From NCBI GenBank assembly GCA_037576215.1, contig JBANDB010000008.1, positions 1,178,001-1,242,000 on the forward strand: 64,000 bases of DNA, given 5' to 3'. Each line of letters opens with the position of its first letter. Within the stretch, counting starts at the first letter, position 1. This DNA comes from Armillaria gallica. Taxonomy: Eukaryota; Basidiomycota; Agaricomycetes; Agaricales; Physalacriaceae. Positions 33,090 through 43,370 of the stretch are shown here, piece after piece. A program made the position numbers and the translations under genes. The notes under the pieces are model-generated. The model saw only the letters and a program-made list of their open reading frames with translations. It did not search any database and was not told the DNA's origin.

Positions 33090-34960
33090 GGTGCTGATGG
33101 GTGCAAGTGAGGGCGAGAGACAGGTAGAGAAACCTCATGCTATAAATAACGTTGCAGTGCAATCACTGCCCATCGGCAAATCTGAGCTGCCGCCTTAGTC
33201 ACCATCGATTGTGGTAATTCTCCATTTCCCACGTGGCATTGGAGCCTCGTCATTGGTTCGACGAAGATAGTACTAGGTCGCCCATCTAGAAACTTTGTTG
33301 ACGAATGGAAAGTGACTGTTGCTCCAGAAGAAATTTTACGAATTGTAGATCGACAGATTCTGAAGCGAATCATTGCAGCAATGTGACTGTGCCTGTGCAA
33401 AGCGATGCTGTCTAGCCGGCGGCATAGTAACGATTGAATACTTTGAAGTTTCCGCTGCTCGGAGCATTGCATGTCAAAAAAATATTGCCGGCTTGCGCAA
33501 TGCGCATCTCAAAAACATGTCAGTAATATATTTTACGGTGCGATCTAGTATAGAGAGTATAACCCACATCCTGCCAGATAATCCGAGAAGCTTCCAGTTG
33601 CTGTTGACGCATCTAGCCTCCAGGCTAGCACGGGACGATATGAGACTATTAATTCAACAAGTCATTAATAACGGTATAACATGTCTGCGAAATGTCGTCA
33701 GTCAGATAACCGTACTGACAACTACAATGGAAAGGTCGATTTTAATATGAATCCAGCCCTTTTCAAGTTGTCACCTGCCAACGCTGCATATGTTGATTCA
33801 GCGCCTCTTTCAGGCCGGATCTGACAGCGACTATCAATCGGCGCATAGAGCAAGCAGGCATTTGTCAGTGCTAGACGTCTGCAACCTTAGACGGTTGTTT
33901 GTAACCTGTGTCGCCACTACTGGGCCTTGTTGGCCACTTTAGAGAACAAGGAGATGGGACTTCAGCGCTAATCGATTCACATCAGAGGTTCAGGTTCAGT
34001 CGGACACAATGTCCAAGCAGAGTAGTTACCTGAGGACCGCTCTCCCCATCCACATACAAGAGACAGCTAGTTGATTGAACGATTGCCATCACGGCCAAAG
34101 GAGCTGTTTCTGAACCTTGAGTTATTTTTCCCAGTACTATTGCCAGCTGGTTCATTCGTGCGGCTGTAAGAGTCCGCTGCAGACAGCTTCTGGTCGAATA
34201 GGATGAATGGAATGACAGCAGAAAATAACATCAGGTTGCTAAGGTTTCTTCAGCGCGTAAAGAACATCTAAAGAACAGCAAAGTCACGATTAGGCAAACT
34301 CCGTGTTGGAAGGAGAGTGCACAGGATGTCGATTGCTTCCCGGCATTAAATATACTTGCATTCAAAAATCGGGCACGATTAGCGCGAAGAAGACGAATGC
34401 CAATGTAAACATACCACGTATCCAGGATGGACATGATTGGATCTGGGGCTCGTCATTCCGCAGTCACAGGTATCGGTGTGGGAGAGAATCCTGGCCATCA
34501 ATGCATCCTTGTGCATCAGCATTAAAGCTTAAAGGATCATTGCGAGCGCTGTGATTATCGGAAGATCACTGACAACAGGTCGGCGCGCCTTCAAACTTCA
34601 GAAATTCCACGTTACGCATCGACTCTGGTGGAACGAGCCCCGAAGTTTCATTAATCATCTCTGGTAGGCCTGCGTGCGTTTGTTTTGAAATTGTTTGGCG
34701 TTTGTTCCTATAACTTTTAAAACCGTCAAGGTACAGAAGTCCTGTTACGCAAGGCAATGTTGCCGAAGTCCGCAACGTATACAATACCTATATACTTGTT
34801 TCAGTTAAGTTTCGGCGTCGGGCCAATGTTCAAGGAAGTGTGCTTACGTTATCACAAATTTCGTGCTTTTTTGACCACGACGTCCACTGAGTTGCTGCGT
34901 TCAGCATCAGGCTTCGATGTGCGCTGGCTCTTTTTGAGGACCAACTGACCTTCCTTTCAT
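33090..34960. other. Intergenic 1.9 kb, no gene seen
   Basis: The left end contains the Zn2Cys6 promoter and the right end the RAI1-like promoter. A 125-codon plus frame (33373-33750) and others have no motif, introns or compositional support. No tRNA or repeat was recognised. Confidence 0.45.
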
Positions 34961-36425
34961 ATGATTCAGCGGTCTGCTCGACGAGGGACGTTTCCATTTC
35001 GTGAATACCTTCGCCGTCGATTCCGATTCTATTCAAGTCCAAGTTCACACGCCGACTCTACGAAATGGGATTTCCAACTCGTACCAGCAGCGAAGCATGT
35101 ACCGAATGTCCCCTTAGGACCTGCAACGCAGATTGCATGCTATTCGCGTCTGGATCACTATGTTGTGAAGTACGATAACACGCTTTTGCGACGGTTCCGG
35201 TGGCCGGCGCCTGGGACAAACTTGGCTACTGGCGCCAACCTCTACGTCACCCAAGATCCTTACAGGCTTCACGAGGCTGTTAGAGTTGACCATATGCTGG
35301 AAGCTTGTCTTGAGCATGGGAATCGTCACAGCTGGTTGAGGTCCGACGTTATAGCGACAAGCGAAGCATTATCCAAGTACGTGTGCAGTTTTCTTCGTAA
35401 CTGGCTGTGCAATTCAAACTTGGCTTCAGGCTCATACGCGGTGTAGGCCAATTCAATGTTTCTTACATCAGTGGGAAACTATATTTAGAGGTCCATGCCT
35501 GGAAGCGGTATGTGACAAGTTTCAAACCTATTCATTGGCTGACAGGATGCTATTTATAACGTCAGAAAGCGAAGCGCTACAGAGAGCTACGTCGGGTTTG
35601 TCAGGCTGTTGACTAAGATTTTTGCGATTCCAATTAACATTGTTTGCAGGGGCTACGGTTTTCGAAGAGTTGCAACCCAGCTGTATGATCCAAGTATGCT
35701 TGAAGGTCATTCTACCCCGAAAGATCCTGTTGGTGTCAATGACTTCAACACGGTGATAACCCGTACTTTGGGCGGATTACAGCTCCTAACCTCTGGAGAG
35801 ATACATTGTGTCCAAGGTGTGATCATCATTCGGAGATTTTAACATTTCAGCCATTGACTGACTGTGTAGATGGCCGCAACGGGCAGCCTAATCGTTATAT
35901 TGAGCTTAGATGCAAAAAAGATGGCCGCGAACCTCAGTAAGTCTATATGTACAGTGATGTCCACACATCTCTGATCATCGTATCAGGAAGTTGGCGGAGG
36001 ATTTGAAGAAGTGGCGGGTTCGTTGTCATTTGCTTGGTATCCCGATCATACTTCTTGGATTCAGAAAGCATGAGATTCTGTCAGAAAGTCGATTCTTGGG
36101 TACGGCTCAAGTGAACGAGCTTGTTGGAAGATGGGCAACGGAAGCCCAACTGCCATGGGCCATCGAGGATGTTTTTGATCGTGGGTTCAGGATCTTGTGT
36201 AAGCTGAGGGAATACTGTCAGGCTGCAGGCGATTGGAGGGTTGCTATCAATGATTCCAAGATGGATCGGATCTGGAGAGTGCACATGTGTAGGTCGCATG
36301 TGGGGTTCTACGTCCGCGAACTCACTAGGGAGGAGAGGGCCATGCTGAGAGGCGATAAAGCACGTATTGGCATCGTTCCTAAGAGACTGTATGACACCCT
36401 TAGGGCACGGCCCGCAATCTATTAA
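34961..36425 (+). CDS. RAI1/DXO-like family protein with atypical catalytic motifs
   Basis: RAI1/DXO enzymes remove defective 5' caps or triphosphates from RNA in the nucleus. Exons: 34961-35376, 35430-35507, 35546-35599, 35650-35816, 35870-35936 and 35987-36425, about 406 residues. Family landmarks: TQIACYSRLDHYVVKYDNTLLRRF at the N-terminal core, LIRGVGQFNVSY with GKLYLEVH, GYGFRRVATQ, SGEIHCVQDG, NRYIELRCKK and LKKWRVRCHLLGIPIILLGFR. Where family members have E-x-D (often EVDC) this has E-I-H, where they have E-h-K it has E-L-R, and the usual GYKFE-type glutamate is replaced. The fold therefore looks kept while metal-binding residues are not, suggesting a pseudoenzyme or a different activity. 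All five introns are canonical and the frame is intact. The N-terminus is short and basic. Confidence 0.8.
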
Positions 36426-36655
36426 AGTGCGTTCCGATCCAATCTATCAAGGGGAACTTCATCAACGAACAATTGTTTGATCAGGAGACTCGTATCCCAC
36501 ACGGGACTAGCCACACAGACGTACCATAAGGAGTCTGATGCGTGATCCGGGGAGCCCAGAGCTATGGGTTCAGAGCGCTTAGTTTAACATACATACCGCA
36601 CGTTCACGGCTTTCTTGCGGATCCCACCGTCCTCCTTCCTCAGACTGTCAAGAAA

Positions 36656-38103
36656 ATGTCCTACCCCGACTTCGAGCGTCCCGCTTTCGACCCAGCCCCG
36701 GACTACGTCGCGATAACTCGAAGGTGAGCCAACATCTATCAGAATCCAGCTGCGCCATCGAGCTCACTTGGAATCAATCCCATCACAGTAACACCACTAC
36801 AACAGGCTCGAGCACATTCAGTCGCTCTCTCTCCGTCGACAATCTCCGCAAGAATAACCGAAGCTTAAGGTATGCCGTACCTTTCGTATCGCAGAAAGCT
36901 TTCGTATCGCTGACCAATAGCTTATCATCATCAAGCCTTGGTGATAGACCCTCCGCTACACGCCGCACTACACGACATGCTCACGAACGATACGAATACA
37001 CCTACAATGTCTACGACGGCTCAGCCCCAATGCAATTCGTCATATCGTCAGCAATCTCTTTACTTGGCCAACCGATATCATTCTGACACACACTTAGGGT
37101 TGAGCCCGCCCATGGAACCCCAACACCAGGAAAATACACCTTGAGCCTCTCCCTCAAAGTCAACAAAATCTCACGTTCCCTTGGTGAACCCGTAACACTC
37201 AAACTCAGCGTAGATCCCCGACAATTAAATTTCACCGTCTTGTGCGTATCGTATCTCACGCCGGGACAAGGTATGCTCATACCTCTCCACAGCCTTGTTC
37301 CTGGTAAAACAAGCCTCCCCGTCGGTACGCTCTTCTCATATCGCGTCTGGCTACGGGTCAACGAATTCTGCCACCGCCTATTCGGGGAGGACGACCTGTG
37401 GATAGGGAAAGATCCGGATTTCTCGTGCATTGCCGATTTGTCGATGGCCCGACTAAGACGGGTGCTCGCTAGTTCTCAGGTGTATGATGCGGCCGTTGGG
37501 AGGGCCAAGGTTCAATTTATCATTCGGTGAGTCTGTACTGCGGTGACTACACGACGAGCGCTGAAAATCATTTTGATCGTTCTGCTCTAGATGGCATCGC
37601 ATCAGTGAAGACGTGTATGATTATTCTATGGAGTATGAGTGCTGCGGGGTGGGAGCTGTCCTTTTCGAGGACCTAAGGCTAAAACTTGAGTGTGATCCGA
37701 GGGAGGTGACATTCTGTATCTAGTGAGTGTCACTTCTTCTTCGATGGCCGTCTTGTTCATTATGACTCCCTGAAGCACCGTTCCATTGAAATCCCTACCT
37801 GTTGGGGCATCCCATCGAATACGGGTCTGGGTCAAAACCTCCTCTGGTGGACAAACATCGGAGCCTTCCCCACATAACATCATGCCATTCACCGAGTCGC
37901 ATATCTACCAGCGAGTGTGGAAATCAGACACTCTAAAAATCGGCGCAAGACTGGATTTTGATGCACTGGGTAACAAAATGACGATGGGCTACATGCAGGG
38001 CGGTCCGAAGACTGTGGCCACCGCAATTAGCTCGAACGTTAAAAAGCGATTTGGATACACAGGCGTCATCGGAGAAGAAACTAACGAGCCAGTGGAAATA
38101 TGA
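36656..38103 (+). CDS. Hypothetical protein with an internal duplication
   Basis: I do not recognise this family. Six exons join in frame: 36656-36723, 36789-36869, 36921-37046, 37098-37526, 37591-37722 and 37776-38103, about 387 residues. A Pro/Ser-rich N-terminus (MSYPDFERPAFDPAPDYV, then SSTFSRSLSVDNLRK) leads to a beta-rich region. Two halves look related: LSVDPRQLNFTVLCVSY..LPVGTLFSYRVWLRV in the first and LECDPREVTFCIYTVPLKSLPVGASHRIRVWVKT in the second, suggesting duplicated beta-sandwich modules. No signal peptide or membrane span is seen. Intron 2 (36870-36920, 51 bp) is a multiple of three and could be misread as coding; its CTGAC branch-like element and AATAG acceptor support splicing. 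Confidence 0.7.
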
Positions 38104-38239
38104 ATACGAATATGAATATCACGATTTACGACGTCGAGACTAGCATAGTAATACATGGACATTTTTCCTTCTAACTTATCTAATTCGCGATTTCACTATT
38201 GTACAATATTTCCCTTTCTTTGTGTAGTACGGACACTTA

Positions 38240-39549
38240 TCATACGTTTACCTTCGCTGCTAAAAATTGGGTCCACTCTTTCTCTCCCCAACTGCTCGAG
38301 ATTTCACTCGCAACGAGGCCGTCCCAAAGAACCGTCGGAGAGACGTGAATACTATTTTGCCTCGAGAACTTGACTGTTATATCGGGGCTGGATGAGATAA
38401 GCTGGGGGGAAATAAGGCAGACAAACGTACTGGTGTACTTCAAATCATCGGTTACAGCGACGCCTCCATTCGGGCTTGACTTGAGCGAGAGCAAGTCTTT
38501 GAATTCATCCGTGATTCTCTTCGACTGGATAACTTCATCCGCGAGCTTAGCGAGTTTTTCGCGAATTTGAAGTGGAGTGAGCGTGGAGGTCGGAATGTCG
38601 AAGTATTCGCCTTGATGTTTGAAAAGCTACGAACGAATGAGTTATGCCGAATCTATCAAGAAGTTTGGAAGGACAAAGACCCAGCCAAATGGAGCATGGC
38701 GTGCTTTGTCCATATGACCTCGGTTAAATGAAAGACGACTCACCGCGAGAGAAAACGTCCAGAATGAGTCGGGAGATGCGCGTGCAACCTGAGAACCCCG
38801 ATGAGAAAGGATGATATCGGACCATAGTGTAGACACCGGAAGAAGGCAGTAAAGGAGAGTTCTTTAAGAACCCAAAAAATACCCGATGAAACCTGAGCCC
38901 AGTTCGAACAAATATTGGCCAAATTGACCCTCTAAGTCACACCCTGATCGAAGCTCCGACGGGTATTTTACCTTTGGCAATTGAAGACCCCCACCCCTTG
39001 GCAAGAGGTACGGCGGGGGTCCGACACCGAATTGTTGGTGACAAGCCTGAGTCCAAATCGGACAAAAATGACCGAAAATGCGCGACAGGCCTTGGCATTT
39101 TCCAGGTAGGAACAGTCCTGCCGGTCCATGGATTTGCCAATACCAGTGCGCTGTGTCCTTTACTGCTTCCTGGCGTGATGAATGTGCCAACGATGACTCA
39201 CCGCTAACCCAGCCTCATGGGTGAATGTAGAGCTGCCGTGCCATGGTTGGACTTGGGGACGAAAGATGGCTTTCACTTTGCCATCGTATTTCCCGCCGGG
39301 TCCGAACAGAGGCTTGAGGACAGCGTCTATGGTCAGAGCTAATTTGGCGCTGCGAGTCGATTGTCATGCGTCGTTAGGTGAACAACAAGGGGGGGAAGTA
39401 CCTGAAGGGACAAACATAGTCCACTGGGCGATGGTCAGGACATGAGGCATGGTGATGTGATGATGTTACTCACAGAAGATATCCAAGGTGTGAGGTGCAT
39501 CAGGACGACCGGCGATGATGAGAGGACGAAGGGAAGGTTGCAGTGCCAT
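38240..39549 (-). CDS. Thioredoxin-fold protein (DsbA/thioredoxin-like)
   Basis: Exons: 39549-39474, 39423-39402, 39349-39202, 38788-38744, 38626-38431 and 38373-38240, about 206 residues. The start reads MALQPSLRPLIIAGRPDAPHTLDIF, followed across two introns by LDYVCPFSAKLALTIDAVLKPLF, then a beta strand with VKAIFRPQVQPWHGSSTFTHEAGLA. The last exons give TSTLTPLQIREKLAKLADEV and YTIKFSRQNSIHVSPTVLWDGLVASEISSSWG, with the cis-proline region VSPTVLWDG typical of thioredoxin-like folds. The active-site position has a single Cys (YVCPFS), not CxxC, so disulfide exchange by a two-cysteine mechanism is unlikely. Intron 3 is about 413 bp, unlike all other introns here, and carries a MITE-like insertion. 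Confidence 0.78.
38846..39166. mobile_element. Candidate MITE (321 bp) within an intron
   Basis: Perfect 11-bp inverted repeats bound the interval: GCAGTAAAGGA at 38846-38856 and its reverse complement TCCTTTACTGC at 39156-39166. The flanking bases stay partly symmetrical (GAAG on the left, TTCC on the right). The element lies wholly inside intron 3 of the thioredoxin-like gene and accounts for nearly all of that intron's excess length. No coding capacity was recognised. A target-site duplication is not obvious. Confidence 0.5.
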
Positions 39550-40142
39550 GGTGGTGGTAAGGAAGCAAGGAAGGTCTTACTTAGCACCACACGAATTTAT
39601 TATGAATAAGGCGTCATCGGGCCAATTCGGGCGATTTCCGACGCGTCTGTAATCATCTCCGCTACTATGGACCAGACAGAGTCTGACATGAACATATTCC
39701 GATGCGGAGACAGCTCAAATCTAATTTGTAATGATACAGGAAATATTGCTAGCGCTTGCAAGGGGCAAAGCGTGCTACAAAGGTATCTTTGTAATACCAA
39801 TGCAAATCGGAACCCATAAGATGCAAGTGCTGGAGCAGAGCGGGAATCGTGGGTAATTCTAATCAGTGAAGCACATAGCAATCAGTAATCGGTGTACTCC
39901 TCAGTCAAACAATATGTTCGAAAGACTCGCTGGTGGCGACTGATTGTCATACGAAACTAACCGGGGCTCCAAATCCATCGCCGAAACAGCTTCGTTACAG
40001 GAATACTTGGGAGTCGACCTAATAACTTGTTCCTCTGGTAGCGATATTAGGAGGACAGGAATTTGAAATTGATAAGCCGCTTTGGGAACGCGTTTGTGGC
40101 GTGGGACCACCAGCCATTTTTTCACTGTCCTGGTACTTGTAC
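39550..40142. other. Divergent intergenic region, no gene seen
   Basis: 593 bp between the starts of the thioredoxin-like gene and the first quasi-RRM gene. A minus-strand open frame (39600-39881) has no motif. It should contain both promoters. Confidence 0.45.
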
Positions 40143-41537
40143 ATGTTTAGGCCTTGCTCCCTTGCTCTCCGGCGTCATGCCCTTCATCGCTCGCTATCGA
40201 CTTCAGCGGCAGCAGAGAATGCTCCTACCCCCTCTCGCTTAGTACGAATAGGCAATCTTACCGAAGGGTATGACATCCAGAAAACGCTCTTCAACGCGAA
40301 AGCAATACCCGTCGAGAAAGCAATACCGAGCAAGGACCATCTCCTTGTATGGTTTCCAGACGCCACTAGCGCGGCTCGCGTTGTTGATACGAAATCCAAA
40401 CACGGCGAAGCCTTCACCTACGAGGGCCCGACACCACCTCTGTCGGCAAAAACCGCCGCTCATATTGGCTTGGGTGCTTTCCGGAAAATACGGATATTGA
40501 ATCTTCCCATCACTACGACGATAGATTCGGTGAATGAGGCCTTTTCTGATTGCTGGGATGCGATGGCACATACGGAAATAGTGAAGAAGGAGCAGCTGGG
40601 CAAGGCTACCGCCTTTTTGGAATTTGCGGATATACGCTCTGCCATTAAGGTTGTTCTTTTGGATCTTTTAGGTGCTCTTCAATGCGTCTGACTGTGCGCA
40701 TCATGATAGGCTGTAGGCAAGCCGAAGGTGGGACTCCTACAGGGCACCGTCATCGACTATTACAACAATTCCCGAAGCTACAATTACCCCCCGTTTGTTC
40801 GCGTACGCAGGGAGACTGTGTATGGAGGGAGATCTGCCGTCGTTGTCAGCGATATTAAAGACATACCTCAAGTCGAGCAGGCTATATGGTCTACTATCGG
40901 ATCGAAGTCGGAACCCATGGTGCTGGACTCGGCGGTTGTTGCATCCCGAAACGTGAGTTTGACGTCTTCGTTCTATAATACACTCAAACCGACTTGTCCC
41001 AGTCTATCGTTTTGCAATTTGCTACTGCCCAAGCCGCATTGGATTTCAAGAAGAAGTTTGTTCCTTCTACCGAAGCTCTTGGCGTCCGAGTCAATTGGCG
41101 AAAACTGGATCTAGACAAACCAGCCATCTCCATCATAGAACTCGGCGGAAGCCGCACGTTGTACATTCGCTCGAGTAGGAAGATCAGGAATGCAGCACAG
41201 CTCAAGCAATTTGGACCGGTGATGAAGGTTTTCAAAAAGTAAGCGGCCCTTCCCACTTCCTACATAAACCAGTTTCTTAAATCGTTACTTTAGTGACGAC
41301 ATCACAGAAGTCACGTTCAAGTCTTTCCATGATGCCATGAACGCTCTTCTCCAGCTCGAGTCCGGAACTCATAGCATCACTGGACTTGATGGCGCCTCGA
41401 TATACATAGCGAACACGGAGCCCGTGACCATCGCACCTCCTACGTTACCACCACAGACAGAACCCACTCGTTCAGCCCAAGGGAAGGAATTCCTTGCCAA
41501 AGCAGAGGAGTTGGCCGCGCTGCCGTCGAAGACATGA
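40143..41537 (+). CDS. Quasi-RRM protein with likely mitochondrial targeting (paralogue 1)
   Basis: Exons: 40143-40649, 40710-40952, 41003-41238 and 41294-41537, about 409 residues. The N-terminus (MFRPCSLALRRHALHRSLSTSAA) is basic, Ser-rich and lacks acids, like a mitochondrial presequence. Four RRM-like units can be made out: LVRIGNLTEGYDI with HLLVWFPDATSAARVV; RKIRILNLPITTTIDSVNEAF with TAFLEFADIRSAIK; VYGGRSAVVVSDIKDIPQVEQAIW with IVLQFATAQAALDFKKKF; and SRTLYIRSSRKI with VTFKSFHDAMNALLQLESG. The RNP-like strands suggest RNA binding; the aromatic RNP residues are only partly present, so 'quasi-RRM' is inference. It ends opposite a related gene on the other strand (41834-43182), only 296 bp away, with the same exon layout. 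Confidence 0.75.
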
Positions 41538-41833
41538 AGTCGTATAATTATAACCTTTGCCCACGAAATTCAGTCGCCGCGGTGCTGTTGAACGTGACCT
41601 TGACTTGAAAACATCTAATTCATATCACGACCCCCATCAAGGCTATTCTCTAAGTGTTTAGTATGTTTAATCCCAAGCAGTCCGAGGGAGATCGACTGCA
41701 GTGAATTGTCATTTTAGAGAGGGGTGTGATACCGGAGAAATATATCCAACGTATCTAATCCGTGATGAAAAGACGAGAATCCTAGAATTCAAGATCCCTT
41801 GCACTTTTGAACCCTTCCTACCTAAGGAACTCT

Positions 41834-43182
41834 TCAAGCTTCCTGCGGTAATGCCTCCGAAGCCAGCGACTTCGCCTTTGCAACAAAGTTTACGCCGCCT
41901 GCCGACGGAGATGGTTCAGAAGATGGAGGCAACCGGGGCGGCGCGATCGTGACGGGTTCTGTCTTTGAGAAGGATACCGACACGCCGTCAAATCCAGTCA
42001 AACCATGATTGCCAGACTCAAGCTGGAGCAGGGCGTTCATGGAGTCCCAGAAGCTCTTGTATGTGATTTCAGTTACATCGTCTCTGGAGAATAAATGTCA
42101 TTTTCACGTGGACGGGAGAAATGAAATGGACTTACTTCTGGACGACCTGCAGTACCGGACCAAACTGGCCAAACTGCGCTAGGTCTTGGCTCCCGTCCCC
42201 GCGAATTTGCAAAGTTCGACTCGCGCCCATACCAATGGCTGTAACCTCCGGCCTGTACCAACCCGTCTTGACCAAAGTCACGTTGACTTGGAAACCTTTG
42301 GGTCTAAATTTTCTTCCGAATTCATTAGCGAACCTTGACGTGGAGAATGCAAGAACCATAGCCTAGAAACGAGGTCATGCCAAGCAGTTGAGAGTCGACG
42401 TTGACTCACTTTTTGCTCCGGAACGATCTGGGAATCCAGCACCCTCTCGCTCGTTTTCGACCCGACAGTTGACCATACGGCTTCTTCCGCTTTAGAAACG
42501 TCTTGAATATCACTGATAACAACTGTCCTCTTCCCGGCATATTGAATTTCAAGTGCTCTTGAAACGAAGTCTGGTGTTCTGAAGGACCTGGCCGTCTCGA
42601 AATATTCAAACTTTGCATCCACCAGACCTGTTACATTAGAAGAATTGACGACCTGTATGCATGGGAGTGTGCAATCCTATCACAGGCAGAAGAATATCGA
42701 ACCTTGATAGCACTATTTATATCTGCAAAGTCGATGAATGCAGTGTCGTTGTGAATTCGGATGTCTGTGACTGCCGGGTCCTCATAGGCTGAGAGGGCAG
42801 CACGAGCAGCCTCTATGGTCACAGGCGTCGCCGCAGTAAGCCTGACTTTGCGTTGGGCCCCCAGACCGCAATAGGCTGCTATTTTCGCTGAGACGAGTGG
42901 TACTGGGCGATCGTACTCGCAATTTTCCACGTATGGATTGGACTTGTTGAGCAAAAAGCGCCTGGCGAAATCTTGGTCGAAAAATCGTAGAAGGACATGA
43001 TCTTGGCCGGGGACTATCTGCTCAATGGGTGACAGAATGGCTTTGCTTGCCCGAAGGACTTGAACGAGATCGTATCCCTCTGGAAGCTTTCCTATACGAG
43101 CGACGCGCGAGACTTCTGTGGATTTGTAGCGTCTGTTCGCCAGGCCATGACGGCGTATGATGGAGGAGAGACGCCTCAGCAT
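41834..43182 (-). CDS. Quasi-RRM protein with likely mitochondrial targeting (paralogue 2)
   Basis: Exons: 43182-42703, 42652-42410, 42362-42136 and 42083-41834, about 399 residues. The N-terminus MLRRLSSIIRRHGLANRRYKS is a good mitochondrial-presequence candidate. The domain order mirrors paralogue 1: VARIGKLPEGYDL, RKVRLTAATPVTIEAARAALS with TAFIDFADINSAIK, GKRTVVISDIQDVSKAEEAVW, and SRTLQIRGDGS with ITYKSFWDSMNALLQLESG. Intron phases and positions agree with paralogue 1. The last exon is far more similar between the two (NALLQLESG, KTEPVTIAPP, LPP.SEP) than the first exons are. They are tail-to-tail, so transcripts may overlap at their 3' ends. Confidence 0.75.
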
Positions 43183-43370
43183 GAGCAGCTGTAGAGTCTT
43201 ATACAGAAAAAATGGCCAGGAAAGAAATTGCCGCCGGCTGTAGACTTCCCACGCCACACACGCGTGCCGAGTTGGGTTTGCACGTTGACTTTTTACGGTC
43301 ACCCTCTTCTGGCCAATTGCAAGGTATGAAACAGTCCTCTGCGTTGACATTCAACTTAACCTGCGTATAG

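Noticed and set aside
33373..33750. 125-codon plus-strand frame
   Set aside because: No motif, no introns and no compositional support. It lies in the intergenic stretch upstream of the Zn2Cys6 gene.
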